Shown here: positions 14,340 through 28,941 of the stretch, one piece after another
Layout: each line of letters opens with the position of its first letter
Numbering within the stretch: position 1 is the first letter of the stretch
From: Rachycentron canadum
Taxonomy: Eukaryota; Chordata; Actinopteri; Carangiformes; Rachycentridae
DNA length: 64,000 bases
Reading direction: 5' to 3'
Assembly: GCA_038496675.1 (NCBI GenBank)
Contig: CM076669.1
Location: 6,938,656 to 7,002,655, forward strand
Made by a program: the position numbers and the translations under genes
The notes under the pieces: model-generated
The model's input: only the letters and a program-made list of their open reading frames with translations
Told to the model about the DNA's origin: nothing
The model's database searches: none

Positions 14340-16177
14340 CATGCACAAAATGTAGCGACAATTTCTTCATATAACACCACCTTCAAAAAAAAAAAAAACT
14401 GTCCTCCAGCAGTCACGCAAAGCATGTTGCCTGGAGGACGCGAGGGCATATATAATTTTCTAAATCTGACTAAAACTTTTGTTGGGGATCTGTCGTTCCA
14501 GTCTCATAATTATGTATTATGAACAATGGGACATAGCCACAATAGCAGCTAATTACAAATTCTGCCAAGTTCAATATGCAAATGAGATTGGTAATATTTT
14601 ATGCAGGCTAGTACAGAGTTCACTCCACTAGCCCAGTGAGCAAGTACCAAGACAGGCAGGGTATTTACATGAGAACCATACAACAACAAATTAAATATGC
14701 ATGAAGTGTAAGAAACAGCAATCTAATGCTGTGTCAATATAACACCAATACAATACACACAAACATTCACACCTGGGCTCACTCTCTCGGGCTCCCCCCT
14801 GCAACATACGACAGAGTAATGAAGCACAAAACACATACTGTTGAAGCATCTGGTGCAGACAAAGACAGAGCGACAGACAGAGTAGAGACGTGCACAGAAA
14901 AAAAAAAAAAAGAGACGGAAATATGAGGAGAGAGAAAGACAAGAGTAAGAAATCAAAGGTAAAAGTAATGCAAAGGAGGAGGAAAAGAAAGGTGGCAGAA
15001 AAGGTGAGATAGTAAATCAGGAAAGTGAAACGGTAGAGAGACGTTCCAAGAAAGCACCAGGTTTTAAGTGGTGCAAGGAACAAGAGAAGGGCAGAAAGAC
15101 AAAATGGAGAGATGTTCTTTCCCAGAAGCTTGTTATAACCAGAGAGAACTACAGAGAAGAAACACATATGAAGGGCAACAGTGCAGGTCAACAATCTGAC
15201 CACAGTCTGCCCACCCACAGAGAAAGATCAGCAAGAGAAAGTGACTGTGGAGGAGAAAGGATGGGAGGAGAGAACAGACGGAAGAAGGAAGGCAGAGAGA
15301 TACAAAGCTGTATCTTAATGATGCAAGGCACTAACGACACCAGGGAAAGACGATGTCAGGGAGAGAGTAGAGAGTAAAAACTAAACTAGACAACAATAAA
15401 GAGGAAAAGATAGAAAAGAGTAAACCATAAAATAAAAGAGAAGCAGAGAGGGAGTCAGTAAAACAAAAACAATCAAAACAGGAAAAAGTAAAGGGCTGTT
15501 GCAAACATTCTGCAAATCAGAGTTTTACAATGTTCCCCAGACAGAAACACAACACCCCGACTGTCTCATCCCTCTTTGAACAGTGAAATGTGAGACATGA
15601 CTTATGTAGAAATGGATATTACAGTAAACACTGTGTCGGCTAGAGAAGCGGTTGTCAAACAGCCGCAGACATGTTAAACAAAGGAGGAAAAGGGTTTCAT
15701 TTGAAATATGTAACTCTTCCTCTCGCGAAAAGAAAAATCATTACTGTTGTGACTGTAAAACTTTCTAATTAATGGGAGTGACATTTCCAGACAGCTTGAG
15801 TCCTTTATTTACAAAATGATAGCCTTTTAGAAGACTCAGACACCAATGGTAATGGAGAAAAGAAAAAAAAAGGATCGATCCTTATTCTCCCAATGATAGG
15901 GTTTCATTTCAACCAATAAATTCCTTGATAATCAGAGTTGGAGTGAGGAGGTGAATGATGTGGGAGAGGACAGTATGGTGACATCCGCCACAGTAGATTT
16001 GTGTGCCCAGATGTAACTGCGTACATGCAGTTTGTTTTTTTTCCCCAGACACTGCCGAATGCTTTTAAAAGAAGTATGTTCCCCCTGTTGTCACCAAATA
16101 TAATCTAAGCATGTAAAATGTATTTTTGAGGAGATTAGGCAGTGTAGAGGGGGAAGGGAGGGAAAAAAAAAAAAAGA

Positions 16178-16212
<35 letters not shown>

Positions 16213-19200
16213 GATCTGCCCCACTCTCTGCAGTGCTGCAAACACTGGGTGTGTGCAAGTGTCTCACTGTGTTTGCATGTGCCCCAACTACAGGGGCGCC
16301 ACCAAGTGGTCAAATCTGTTCCCATGGTCATTTAGAAAGAGAAGACTAATGTCCAAGGGAAAAAGACGAAGGCATGGGAATTAAACAATGAGAGTTGGTA
16401 ATGATAGAGAGATGAAAATAGCTTACGTTTGACTTAAAATAAACCAACTGTCAACTGACAGAGACATCAGTGCCACCAGTCATCTCTGGAGCTGCTGCCC
16501 ACACACTCTCCCACATATGACAACATTCAAGTATCCACTCGCTCTGTGCAAAGCTGTGTACAGACACACATTCAGCAAGACACACGGGTTTGTACCTCTC
16601 CCTCAATCCTGGGGGGCCGAATGCTGGACAGGTGGATGGTCTTGTACTCTCCAGAGTTGAGCTTGACCACCATGGCATCAGCATTGACAACCTGCATCAC
16701 CTACAGGACAGAAGAGCAAAGAAGAGGGAGTGGTTAAAATTAAAAAAAGGGAGACAGGTTTGGGGTGGTAATCGGACAAACATAGAGCACAAAGTTAGAT
16801 CATGTAACTCAAAGTGAAATAAATTCTTTGAAAAACTGTAAATCTTTGAGGGGGACACACACCCCTGCAGGAAGGAGGACTGGAGCAAAAAGACTGGCGT
16901 TGCATTTTGTTTAGTGAGTGAGCAGACAGACTGAAAGAAAGACGGGAAGTGAAGGAGCAGGTAAAGGATAAATGGAGAGGAAGAGATCTATTCAAAGGCG
17001 TAAGGGGAGTGACAGTGCAGATCGTGTGCTGTCACGAGCAGAAGGCACCGAGAGCGAGGGAAGAAAGAGTGATCCTTGAGTGACTGAGTAAGCAAGCAAG
17101 CTAAGTCGTCCCAGCAGGCCAACAAGGTTTGGAGGACAGAGGGAGGACATTTCGCTCTCTGGGGGATTGGCACCAAGGAGGGAGGGAGAAAGAAGGAGAC
17201 AGAGTGCAAGAGGAAGCTTTAAAATACAAACATCCTGTTCAAGATAGACTCGTAGAGCATTACACAGGCCTCTGTCCAACAGCTGACTGGCAGCACTTTG
17301 TTCTGGAGACCTTTACAAGTGTAACCGCAGTTAATAGCAGGTGCAGTTCAGAAGAATATGAATGAATGTTCAAAGCTACAGCTGTTGGGGTGCAGGCGAC
17401 ACTAGTGTTCGCCTTGTATAGGACTGCAGCAACAAAGAACAAAAAAAGAAAGCAATTTCTGGCCATAACCAGCCAGGGATGTGCAAACTAATGTCCTAGT
17501 CCAAAAATTATACAAATCTCAGAGGAAGATAGATTCATTGGTTAAAGTCATGAATAATAATGAAGTGTGGGATAAATATTTGAAACTCAGCCCAGTCTAT
17601 GTACAATATGCGCCTTACTATTTGCCCTCCCTAGTAAAAAGACAGATTGGGGTATAATGTGACTGAGATGAAGGAGGCATCCAAACCTAGTGCACTTAAG
17701 TAGGCCGCCTGCAAGAGACTGAGAAATCAATCGCCCTACACATGTTGCCACCCACACGTGCATTAAATGGCCTCACCAGCACTCAAACTGTAGTTCATAT
17801 GTAGGCTGTGCTCAAGCTGAAGTCCTCAAAGTGAGAGATGCAGGTCTGAGCCATGTTTCAAGCACAATTTGGACTGTGTGGGTGTTTTTGTGCCTGACTG
17901 GGTGGTAGAAAAACAAAAACACCAAAAAAATCCTTTTGAATTATTAAAGCTAAGTTGAATCTTTTTAAAGGCACGTATGGCATACAAATCCAGGTGTGTG
18001 AAGCTCTTTGGGAGATTCATTATTCCAGGAAAAAACAAATCAGATTGCCATTGCATTTGCCACCAGAGAACAGAAATTAGACCAGCCTACATGCTAAATA
18101 GGCTGCCCACAACCGCAGCCAAAATACATCATATACTAATCACTGAGCTGAGTGGGAGAGATACAGAGACATAGGGAGCAGGAGGGAGAGAGACAGAGAG
18201 GGGGAGAGGTGTAATGAGTAAGTGCGAGGGGGGGGAGCATACATGCACACGGAGACACGCACACCAGCCTACACGAATTCGCACTGTAACAAGGTCATTT
18301 TGCGGCCTGCCCAAGTAAATAAAGTGCAAGAGAGAGAATGTGGCAGGAGCAGAAGAAAATGGCTCAGCATTTACTGGCTAATTATCAGCCGGAGGAGGCG
18401 AGACAAGAGAGGCGAAGGAGGACAGATCAACATGCACCAAGATAGAGGAACAGAAAGATGGAGTGAGCCAGAAAGACAGAGTGTAATCTCTCTGCAAATA
18501 TCACACGAGCAGAGTCTGAGGAAAAGATGGAAAATAGATAGAAAAATAGAGCAAAAAGTCTTTGCAAAGTAGCTGCCACGAGGGGTTGAGCGAGCAGGCA
18601 GCGAAGACAAACAGACAGGCAGCATGACTCACTGGTCTAATCTGATACTCGAGAGGTGGGGATCTACTGCCACCCTCTGCCCATGGCTGACATGACATCT
18701 GCAGTGGCCAAGAGCAGTCACAGCACGAGGAGGATCTTGGCTACTGTCGGGGAATGTTTGGGTTGTCAGTCGAATCCATTAAGTTGGTTTTAACCACAGG
18801 GCCGAGCAGGGGCTTAGCCAGGACTTGCTCATTACTCATGGCAGATCAAGCACCTCAAAAGCAACACCTATGGCAGTGTTTCAGTTTTACCGCCAGTGGA
18901 GATGATTTGTCACCCAAATGACATGGTTTCACATCAACTCGTCGTGTTTTGATGCCACGATAAACACTTTACGCTGGCATATAGCCATAGAGTACTGCTG
19001 AATAAAAAGGCTGATGAGTATGTAATAATGTAGGAAGACATTATCCTGCGACAGGTACCAATAACCTACAGAGACTTTTTCACCTTATTGCCCTTCCACT
19101 TGACTGATTTTAACTAGGACAAGAAGCAATTTACCCTTTTCTCATCATCCTAACACAAAAATGACTTTAATTTCTTAAAAAGAACCCATCTGACCTCATA

Positions 19201-22200
19201 ACCATTCTGACTTCTTTTAACTGGGCCAAAGGAGGCTCTCATGTCATGTGTTTGTCTTTTAACCAATGTGCAGGTACACTTATTATGTGAGGAGACCTTA
19301 AAAACAGCACTTTTGACAAAGTTCAATATAGAAAATATATTAATCAGTATATGCAGCAACTGCTATATTTCCCTGGAGCATAACCAGAGGTGGAAAATCG
19401 TGTAAATTAATGGTAACAATTGGTAATTCAATGTGGCTTTGAATTCAAATCTACTGTGGGATAAAGAGGCACATGTGCATCGGCATAACATTTGAATCAG
19501 CCACATTCAACTTTAAAATGTTTTGACAGTTTAAGTCCTCACAAGTGTTATCGGGCAGATTGTGGGACTGGCATTTTTGTGATTTATTTTTTGAGGAAAA
19601 TGCCACTCAACGCACTTGTCAATTTGGCAACAGAATAAAATTATTTAAGAATGAATAAATACAAAATCAAATGTCAACAGCCAATATATAAAGATCATAT
19701 CAGTTTAACAAAAAAACGTTATCTACACTGGAAAACAGATTATTTCTCTCCATTCAATTCCAAATATACACTAGTTGTGCATTTTAAATTCAATACTTGT
19801 ATGGATTTGGTGGACTTAAAAGCAACAGCAGCAGGGTTCCTGAAAAGCTAGCGATGAGGGGTTGGTAAAGAGGTTTACACCATGTCACCTTTTATCCATC
19901 ACCTTGCAAGTCTTTGGTTACCCATGGGACGGGAGGGGAAAGGAAAGGAGGGCAGTGAAAGACTATTGGGACATGGCCTACATCCACTTCTCCAGTCCCA
20001 GTAGAGCTGGGAGGAGAGAGGGGTGAGACAGTCAAAAAGGAAGATGCGTCAGCAGGATTGACTTGTGGGGATTGGACCTGCTCTGCCTTTCCACTCTATC
20101 CATCACTCAGATAATAAGAAGTGAAAAGTAGAGTGGACGAGCAGAGGGGAGGAGGGTATGATGATGGGGTTGATGGATAGATGTGTCCCCGGGAGAGTCA
20201 GTGCATTGCAGTATTAGGTGCCGACAAATGTCACTGGGACAAGTACGGAGGGGCAGCGACAGGCCAGAGTACCCTTAGCCTGTCCGATATGTACTTAGCT
20301 TCGAAGCAGCCCGAGCGTTTGCAGGGTCAGCAAGACATTTTCCTTTAAAACCTGCAAGCCACTATTAAAGGGTAGTTTTTAGAGTCACATGGTCCTTGTG
20401 CCACTTCAGAGGGCGATCTTTCCATTAAGAACAACTTTTCACGCTGTCTTAGATCACATTCGCAGTCCAGGAAATGATTCTACTCTAATGGTGATAGTAT
20501 ACAGGATGCCCAAAGCGTTCTGTCACGGGAGCTGCTGATGTCTTACTAATCCCTAAAACAAACCGACTAATATTGCAGGTTCTGACAAAGAGAGCAAGTC
20601 TCCTCTGTGGCTCTTTTGGGGGAGAGCTGATGCAAGGGATAGAGAAGATAGTAACTTGGGGCATCAACAGTGCAGTCTAAAAAAATACCAGAGAGGACAT
20701 GCAGCGTCCCAGGAGTCTTGATTGGTTGTTTTTTTCTCTTACTCTTACTTATCATCGTCTCTTCATCATCAGTCTCCCTATACTGCTCCACATAAACTCA
20801 TACTTTCAGTTTCTTCCTTAAATGTCCACCTCTTTTCATGCCTCTTTTTTTCTTCCCCCATGCACCCTCCTGAGCTTACCACCAAATGTTCCCTGACTCC
20901 ACCACTGCCCACATCCAGCCCTCTTTTTGTTGAGGGCGTTCAGAGAGATCTGAGAGCAGCTCACAGATAATATAAATGTTTTATCCTTTCTCTAGCCTCT
21001 TCCCTCTGACTCAGGAAAAAATATACATACAGTTTCTTTTGCACATTCTTTATGTGTGTGCAGTTTATCAAATTCATTCTGTAAGCAGATTGCCAAAGCA
21101 ACACCTTTTATGTAACCCTCAGGCTACCCATGAATTTTTCAGGGTCTTAAAATTTCAGTGGCTGGAGGGAGCAAACGCAGACAAAAGACAAACTTTAGGG
21201 GTATTAAACTTTTTTTTTTACATTCTTAGAGAAAAATATACCAACTGAAAGGAAGGGTGGAGTGCAACTCATCCAAATATACACATAGGGGACCAGATTT
21301 AAAGCTGATGTTTTAAAGCTAGAGTTGCTTTACTACGTTAAAGTGACAGATTGAAACCTGTAATATGTTATCTCATAGAGACAATAAGGTTAGACTGTAT
21401 TACCAAAATGTATGGAGGAGTCCATCTCACCTGATTTGAACTAATGTGTGCTGACAACTTGAAGGGAGTGTGCCCTCTTGTACTTGATATTAAGGACACT
21501 TCTTTTCCCCTGAGGCCCTGGCCAATAACCTCCAAAGCTAATATCAGTAGCTCTTGGCTTTTGGGGGTCGTTCTGTGCCACTGTTACAGCATACGCCAGC
21601 GATTTGGCCCTAATTTGACTGGGGAGAGCTACAAGGTTCCTGTTAAGCATTTCTCCTCGTACCTTTAGTGAAAAGATTTCTTTTTCTTTTCAGTGGAGGT
21701 GGGGGTGCAAATGTGAAAATAAGAGGTATCAAGAGGATTTAATTCATCAGAAGCCTCAAAGTGGCTCTGCTTTTGCAGCAGCGCATGGAGAAAATTGGAA
21801 AAACTGCAGGATACATCAAGAGAAGAAAGCGACCGGGGAAACGACCAGCATCCCTTGAGCACTGAAGCCAAGTCTTATTCATGCTGGATAATGTCTGCAT
21901 GTCAGGTTGAAAGTTTTATACCTTACTTCAGCTTTTTCTCCATAGTGCTTTAAGATAAGTGAGGACTTTCAGTGGAAGCAAGATGATGCAAATGGAAAAT
22001 TGCCACGTGAAAAAAAAAATGCTTAAGACAAGATTAAGCAAAGACAGCACCTTCACCAAAGGGGCACAGCTTGTAAAATTCACATCGAGACCTCACCTTG
22101 GCTACAAATTGTCTGTCCTTCTGGTCCAAGTTGGCTGTGGGGGCCACATAGTCCTTCCAGATGCGGACCTTGCGCTCTTTTGCAGATCTGGCCAAGAACA

Positions 22201-25200
22201 AAAACACATCATCATCAGTTGTAGTCCTCACCATTAGCCAGATATTAGAACATAAAGGGCTTAATCAAGTGAAAATTGTTCATTTGGCTGAAAAAAAAAA
22301 AAAAAATCTACAGAAGCTCATTAAAGCGAGAAAATTCCTACATGACTTGCCAACAGTCATGGTGAATGTCACTGCAATACAATAGTGAGATCTTTTGTCT
22401 CAAATAGTGGTGGCATAAATGTGTAGATACACAGTTCCTCAAGAATTTGCGTTTAGTAGGTAGTATCCTGTATCATATCAGTGATTTAAAGGGCAAAATA
22501 TAATTTAAAATGTGCTCCTACACTTTTCTCTGTCACCTGGGCAACAGCTTAATTTAATAATGGATGATGAGGCTTATCAGTTTATCTGCCTCATTGTACA
22601 TTATTACATTGTGATAAGTTTATTAGACACCAACGAGCCTTAAACAGCCTAAATTTTTCTGTGTACCTATGTGTACCCAACTATTCTAGAATATCTGCCC
22701 AACACACAGGATTACATTCGACAAAAATAAGTTTTCTGTGGACGTAAATCTCAAAGTTTCTCACCGTTCAGCAGCTCGGAGTTTCTCAGCTCCCTGGGTG
22801 TAAACAGCCATAGACCAGTCCACACAGCGGGCAAAGCCTTCCTTCAGCAGGAGTTCTGTGATGTTACCATTCTGAGACAAGGGGAAACAGGGGCAGACAA
22901 AGCAATTCATTACACAGAAAACCTGAATTGCAATGACAGTGCCCCCGCAGGGTGTGGATTCTTGTGTCTCACCGGGTGAAGGATGGTGCCCAGTATGATC
23001 TGGTTGGGACAGCTCTCCAGGATGATCTGAACATCTCTCTGCAGAAGGCGAGATTCAGTGAAGAATTTGGCCTCTGCTGCGAATGCCTCTGGTGTCTCTG
23101 TACCATCCGCTTCCCGCTTAAATGTGGGACACTAGAGAGGGGGGGGGGGGAAGAAAAGAAAAAAACATACCAACAAAAATTCATTCAATGTGATTTCGCA
23201 AGCAACTGACAATGTGTTAAACTGTGTCCGAGAGAAGCAGTTTGTCTACTTCAATTCCCAGCAGTCAACCAGTAGTTCTAGGAGTTTTTTTGTGCACACA
23301 CTCTTTTGATATAATCTGTTCTGTGTACTACCGTTATCCTCTTTTAACTGATGTCACCTTGCTGTACATGCTATCTGTATCTCCTTTTAAGTGTGGCAAA
23401 ACACTAGACAGATAAACACACCAGGCGCAGTGAGCAGACAAGCCTTTTAAACAACAAGACAAAGAACACCTTGCAATGGATGTAATATCTTCAAGTGGGA
23501 GATGAAAAAGATTAGTTATCTTGAGTGGTCCATTGGCAAAGCTGGGCTTGGTGAAAGAGATTGATGGTGGAATTTAGTGGAGCGGATATGACACTGCTAG
23601 AACAAACAGACTTAAAGAAGTGACGATGCATTCATTTATGCTTATGAGGAGGCAACGTGTTAGTCTCCTGCCACCAACATCTGTGAGTGCAGAGAGTGGT
23701 GGTTACCTTAATTCCAGACAGCATGACTGTGACCAGATAGTAGTCGGGGAGCAGCAAGGCACGGACAACGCTGCCGTCACGCACATGCTCAATGATGGCT
23801 GGAAGGAGGAAGGAGAACAGAATGTAGAAGAGTTCAAGGAAAGAGAGGAGAGTGTGTCGAACTACAATGAGCAAACCAACATCAAGATCTCAGATTAGAA
23901 ATGCTTTTTTTGTTTATATGCACTGTATTTCCAAGTGAAAATGGTGGTGGTGGGGGGAGGATGGATTATCCAGGGTGAAACCCAGCATTTGATTGTTTCA
24001 GTAAAGTTGCCCAAAGGTTAGTCAGGGCAGGTTAATCAATTTATTTCATTTATTTAACCTTCCTTCATCCTGAGAAGATTGTTTTCTTTTCAGCAATGCT
24101 ATGCATTGCACCCAGTGAATTTATAACAATAACACCTGTCATCTGCTGAAAACAACCAGTGTTTATTATAGTGTCTCACTAAAGGATCTCTTTCTGGTAC
24201 TTGTCAAAGAGGAAAATTTCATGGCCTCCTTGACAAGACCATGTGATCCAGTCAAAAGTGATACTATAACCACAATCTCTTTATCAAACACTACTCTCGG
24301 CTTGAAAACATCACTGTCTCTTTCTGTCTAGAAGTTTAATGCATACACATGTATGTGTACTGGTATGAGTGTGTGTCTGCATAAGCAGATGAGAGAGAAA
24401 TTGGTATTCTGGTTTTCACAGCAACTCAGGGCACATTTAAAGCGCTTTGGCTGAATTGCTGCCTCCAATTCCGAGACAACCCTGACTGTGTCTCATGAAT
24501 GGTAGGAACAAGAAATGAAAGAATAGAGGAGGGAAAAAAAAAAAGCCTTCTCTGGTTCATTTTCCCATTCAATTAAAGGGTAGTGAAATGAGCTGAGCCA
24601 CTGTTAACGGCACTCGCCTGGAAATGAATTGAGTGGCACATTACACCTCGGGTAGGTCAGAGATGAGAGACTGGAGGAATGAGCTGGTGAAGGGTGATAT
24701 ACTGTGTGCCATTACATGCCCTGAAGTGGATATTTGGAGTGAAGCCTTCAAATTCGGCTTTTACAGGGAAGTAGAGGCTTATATAATATTGTGTGTGTTT
24801 TTATATGCCATGTGTCTTTCCTTCCAGGCCAAGCTTTTGTCCACGTGAGTATGTCTGTGCACGAGCCCCATCCACATTCATTACCATTGATGGGTTTCTG
24901 GTGCAAGGAGTCGACGAAGTTGCGGGGATTCTCTATGGTGTATTTGAGGTCGCGGATGGTGTGTGTGCCGCCGCCCTCACTCCACATGCCCTTCTTGGAA
25001 GACTTGGATTGGTCTTCCAATTCACAGAGTCTGGCCTGCTCTGGACTGGTCACACACATAAAAAGGAAAGTTTAAGACACAAATATAAAAAAGAACACAA
25101 AACACAAATATTTCAAACTCTACACAACTGTTTAAATGGCAAAATCAATACATTGTTCTCTGTATATGTACTGAATAAAGAAACAGCTGTACAATCTTTT

Positions 25201-28200
25201 GAAAACCTGACTGGCTGACTTCAATCCATTCAAGGTCTTTGCTGCTGTTTTTCCAACAATTGTTTAAAAGAAAACACATTTCCCCGCCTTGTTCCAAGCC
25301 ATCTCCTTCAGATACACTCGCATACAGGCAGTGTGGAGGCTGAATACCTAAAATCAGTGTACTGCTTAAAATAAGAAACTGCAACGATATTAAATGTCCT
25401 CCACTATATTAGTTAAGCAAGATGAAACTCGGCTTACTACTGAAACTTGCAGCTGAGTGAAGCTGACATTGAAACTGTCCCTTTGGGGAACAAAAAATAC
25501 CATCAGTGAACTGGTTGCACTGCTTGACTTGAAATATTCTTCATAACTAGGTTACAAACAGTTGTGTGAAGATCAGAGGGTTTTTGAGTGCCAGAAAAAT
25601 CCCTTTGACAACCCATTTGAAAAATAACAGCTAGCTCAGCCTGTTAACAGGTTGCAATTAATTTCACACTAGTCAGAAAGGGAAACACACCATATCTAAC
25701 AAGCAGAAAAGGTTTTGATTGTAAAGTCTCACCCCTTGTTAAGATGAACATGTCCTAATTGCTTTTATGCAGGCTGTGTAAAAACATGGCCTACCCAAAG
25801 CCTTGCTCAAAAAGGTAAATATTTGCATTACAAGAACTACAATTACAGCAACTTGTGGCAAATGTGTTCAACGGTAAACTTTGCTACGTTGGATTCATTA
25901 AAATTCTTCAAGTTACAGCAACAGTTTTAGCTCTTCAGTGCAACAAAACTGTCACTGGTTATAAACTTCAACGTGCACAAGTGCTCATTAACGAACTGTA
26001 TGAGCTTGGTAAGGCTCCAGCTTTGCTGAATTAAGTGCTGGAGAAAGTGCTGTTCCTGACAAACTGCACTGTTGTTTTAGTGGCAACCAGCTGATGACCA
26101 GATTATAAGTGTTTAAAAAAATATATTCAAGCATTTTGTGAAGAGACAATAACCGTGTTTGACAGCTCCTTCAAAAGCAACCACGCAGCTGGCTACAAAC
26201 GCCACAATTAATTCCACGCTGGCTCTCTAAATTGTGCAGCCTAATGCTTTTTGAGGGCCCTTGTACAACTTTTATTATTCAGAACTTCAAATGGCCAACA
26301 GGCTTTTGTTTTTCCAAGAAGCAAAAGCTGCCCAATAGATATAAGAGTAGCTATGTTGACTCAAGCTTTTTGAAAATGAACAGTGCATAAACTGAATTTT
26401 TCACATCTTTCTGCCTAAAAGACACAGTTCAATTTGGCAAGACAACAAAGTGCGTCTCAATTAAAATGCCACACAAATAACCTTTTCTCCCGTTGCGTGT
26501 TCCTACATGAGCTTTTGGACTCACGCCCAAAGTGGTGTGAAGTTCGCTTTTCCCCGTCTACTGATTTAACTACGAACTTTAAAATTGAATCAAAACTGTT
26601 TTCTGCTTACTGAGCAACAATAGTGAAACTTTCTCTAAGAAGTGAAATGCGTTTAAGCTACTTAGAATTTATGTGATAAACAGGAACAGAACGCTACAAA
26701 GATAAAGAGAAAAGCTAACAATGCAATCAAGGAAAGCAGACATTGTAAAGCCACAGGAATAAATGGGAAAAAAAACTGACAAGCAGAGGTTGGTTAAGAT
26801 ACAGAAATAACTCCATGTGTGGAGGCAGACGATAGTGAACTTATCCATGTCTTCAAATAGACTGGTTTCTTTTTTAGGTCAGCAACTCCTTCCAAACAAG
26901 ACATTGCTTCAAATCAGAATAGATATTGAAAGGTAAGAGAGTGCAACACTGAGCAAGTCTACAGGAGGAGCAAGGACCAAGGGGGAAAAAAAAAAACCCT
27001 TTCCAATTCCCTTATATTTGAACGCGCCTTAGGCTACCAAAAATACTTTAAATAGATACCAAATGTTGAACCTTAGTAAGCTGTCTTATAGCTCCCTGTT
27101 GTCTCTGTACAGTTTAAAGAGGGTGTAGGAAGTCCTGTTCCCTAGTGTACTTGGAACTGGAAGGGTCCCACTCCTAGTGAGAAGCGAGGCCCAAGCAAGC
27201 ACAGTTCGTCCCCCAGTACACCCCTCAGCCAGCTCTCCTCTGGGGACTCCAGTTAAAAAGGAGCAATGGGGGTTATAAAGTACATTTGGTTTCTGTGTTA
27301 ATATAGCTCCCCTCTGCTCTGGTGGGTGGGTATTACATAAACCAATCAGTCAATCCTCCTGCCTGTGGTTTTCATTTCTCAAAAAGGAAGTGTAACGCCG
27401 TGGAATCTGACCAACTTTCAGGGTCTAACCACCTCAATGAATGGATTAAGCATTTTAAAAGAGTGAGACACAAGGCTGAGTGAAGAGGCATGATGGGTGT
27501 GCTTCAAAAGCTTTATGGCTCAGCACCAAGTACTGCATTTCTTTTGACTGATCAAATCAAAGTGAAATCCATCTGTGTGATGTAAACAAAACTAAATCTG
27601 CCCGACACTGAAATCCGCAATGTGTAGGAAGGATACATTTCATTTTTAAAGTCGTTGGTATGGGTTTGAGAGTGACTGCTTTCGCTCGATTTCTGTGAAC
27701 AAACCCATGAAAACCAGACCACAAACAACAGTGCCCTGGTGCACTCCTGAACACTGGCCCCAACTCCTTAAATTCATCAGTTGACTGACCGTTTTCCCAA
27801 GTCACAGTCAGCTTCTGAGCACATGTTTAACTGCACTGTCGGAAACCATCATCATTACCATCACCCCCATAATTATCATCACATTATAGTTAGTGTGATC
27901 AGTGTAGCCAGTCACGAGGGGCAATGTTATTGGAGGCTTGAGCATTGAGAGAAAAACTAAGCCCTAAAGTCCTCACTGACTAATGGGCATCCCCTTTGGC
28001 CAAATGATGCCCGCTTACACTTAAAGCATCATTTACATTAGTGGTTGTTCTGGGCCATTGCACAGGATGTTTGAAATGGGTCATTAGTGGCAAAATATTC
28101 AAATCATCTCTGTTCATGTTGGAAGATACAAATGTAGCAGCATGGGTCAAATTGCCTGTAATGTGTGTAATGTGCAAATACTGCCACTGGGGGGGATATA

Positions 28201-28908
28201 CAGTACTTTGTCATATAGCACTGGACGTGCAAGCGTATTTAGGGGATTGCTGCTTAGGATAATGTGGCAGGAAAGGGCTATAGAGGTACATTGTTGAAGC
28301 AGCAGGGTAATACTGCCACCATCTGGGACACCGTGGCTTTATTTGATTTCTCCACAGTCTACTAGTTGACAGCTTATATATATATATATATATNNNNNNN
28401 NNNNNNNNNNNNNNNNNNNNNNNNNNNNNNNNNNNNNNNNNNNNNNNNNNNNNNNNNNNNNNNNNNNNNNNNNNNNNNNNNATAAGAGACAGATATATAT
28501 ATATATATATAGCCACCAATTTACTGGTGTTCAAGCAGAAGATCATGTAGCCAACAGTGATTTCCTCCTCATTCTGAGAAACTAATTATAGCGTTATAAA
28601 CAAAAACCAATGCTGACATCCAACATTACTTTACCCACATGGACACACTAACAGTTTTGGAGGGAAGTCATTTGATATCAGTGCCTTGCATAATAACATA
28701 CCCAAGGTCAGTCATGCCAACATGCCTGATTATACCGTCTAATTATACATAGCAGAGAATCTGATATATAATAATATTTCTTGGGATATTGGTGCATAAA
28801 ATTTCAGCTAAACATGTTTACTTTTGAGTCAGGGAAAACAGAGAGACAGACAGAATGAAAACTTGAGCTTCTTCCACATATGCAACTTCTAAATATCCAA
28901 ATACTTAA

Positions 28909-28941
<33 letters not shown>

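Larger units (their letters stand above)
7167..16595 (-). other. snd1: snd1 intron 10
   Basis: 9.4 kb without recognisable exons. Contents seen: CA-rich stretch near 7715-7740, a TA/CA microsatellite (13133-13173), poly(A) (14311-14337), a long purine-rich tract (about 14880-15460), an A-rich run (16163-16210), and a segment with SOX-like and octamer-like sites (about 14505-14600). Confidence 0.85.

Noticed and set aside
14691..15218. 175-codon hydrophobic frame on the minus strand
   Set aside because: Produced by a purine-rich tract read in reverse (Leu/Phe/Ser-rich); no domain and no splice context.
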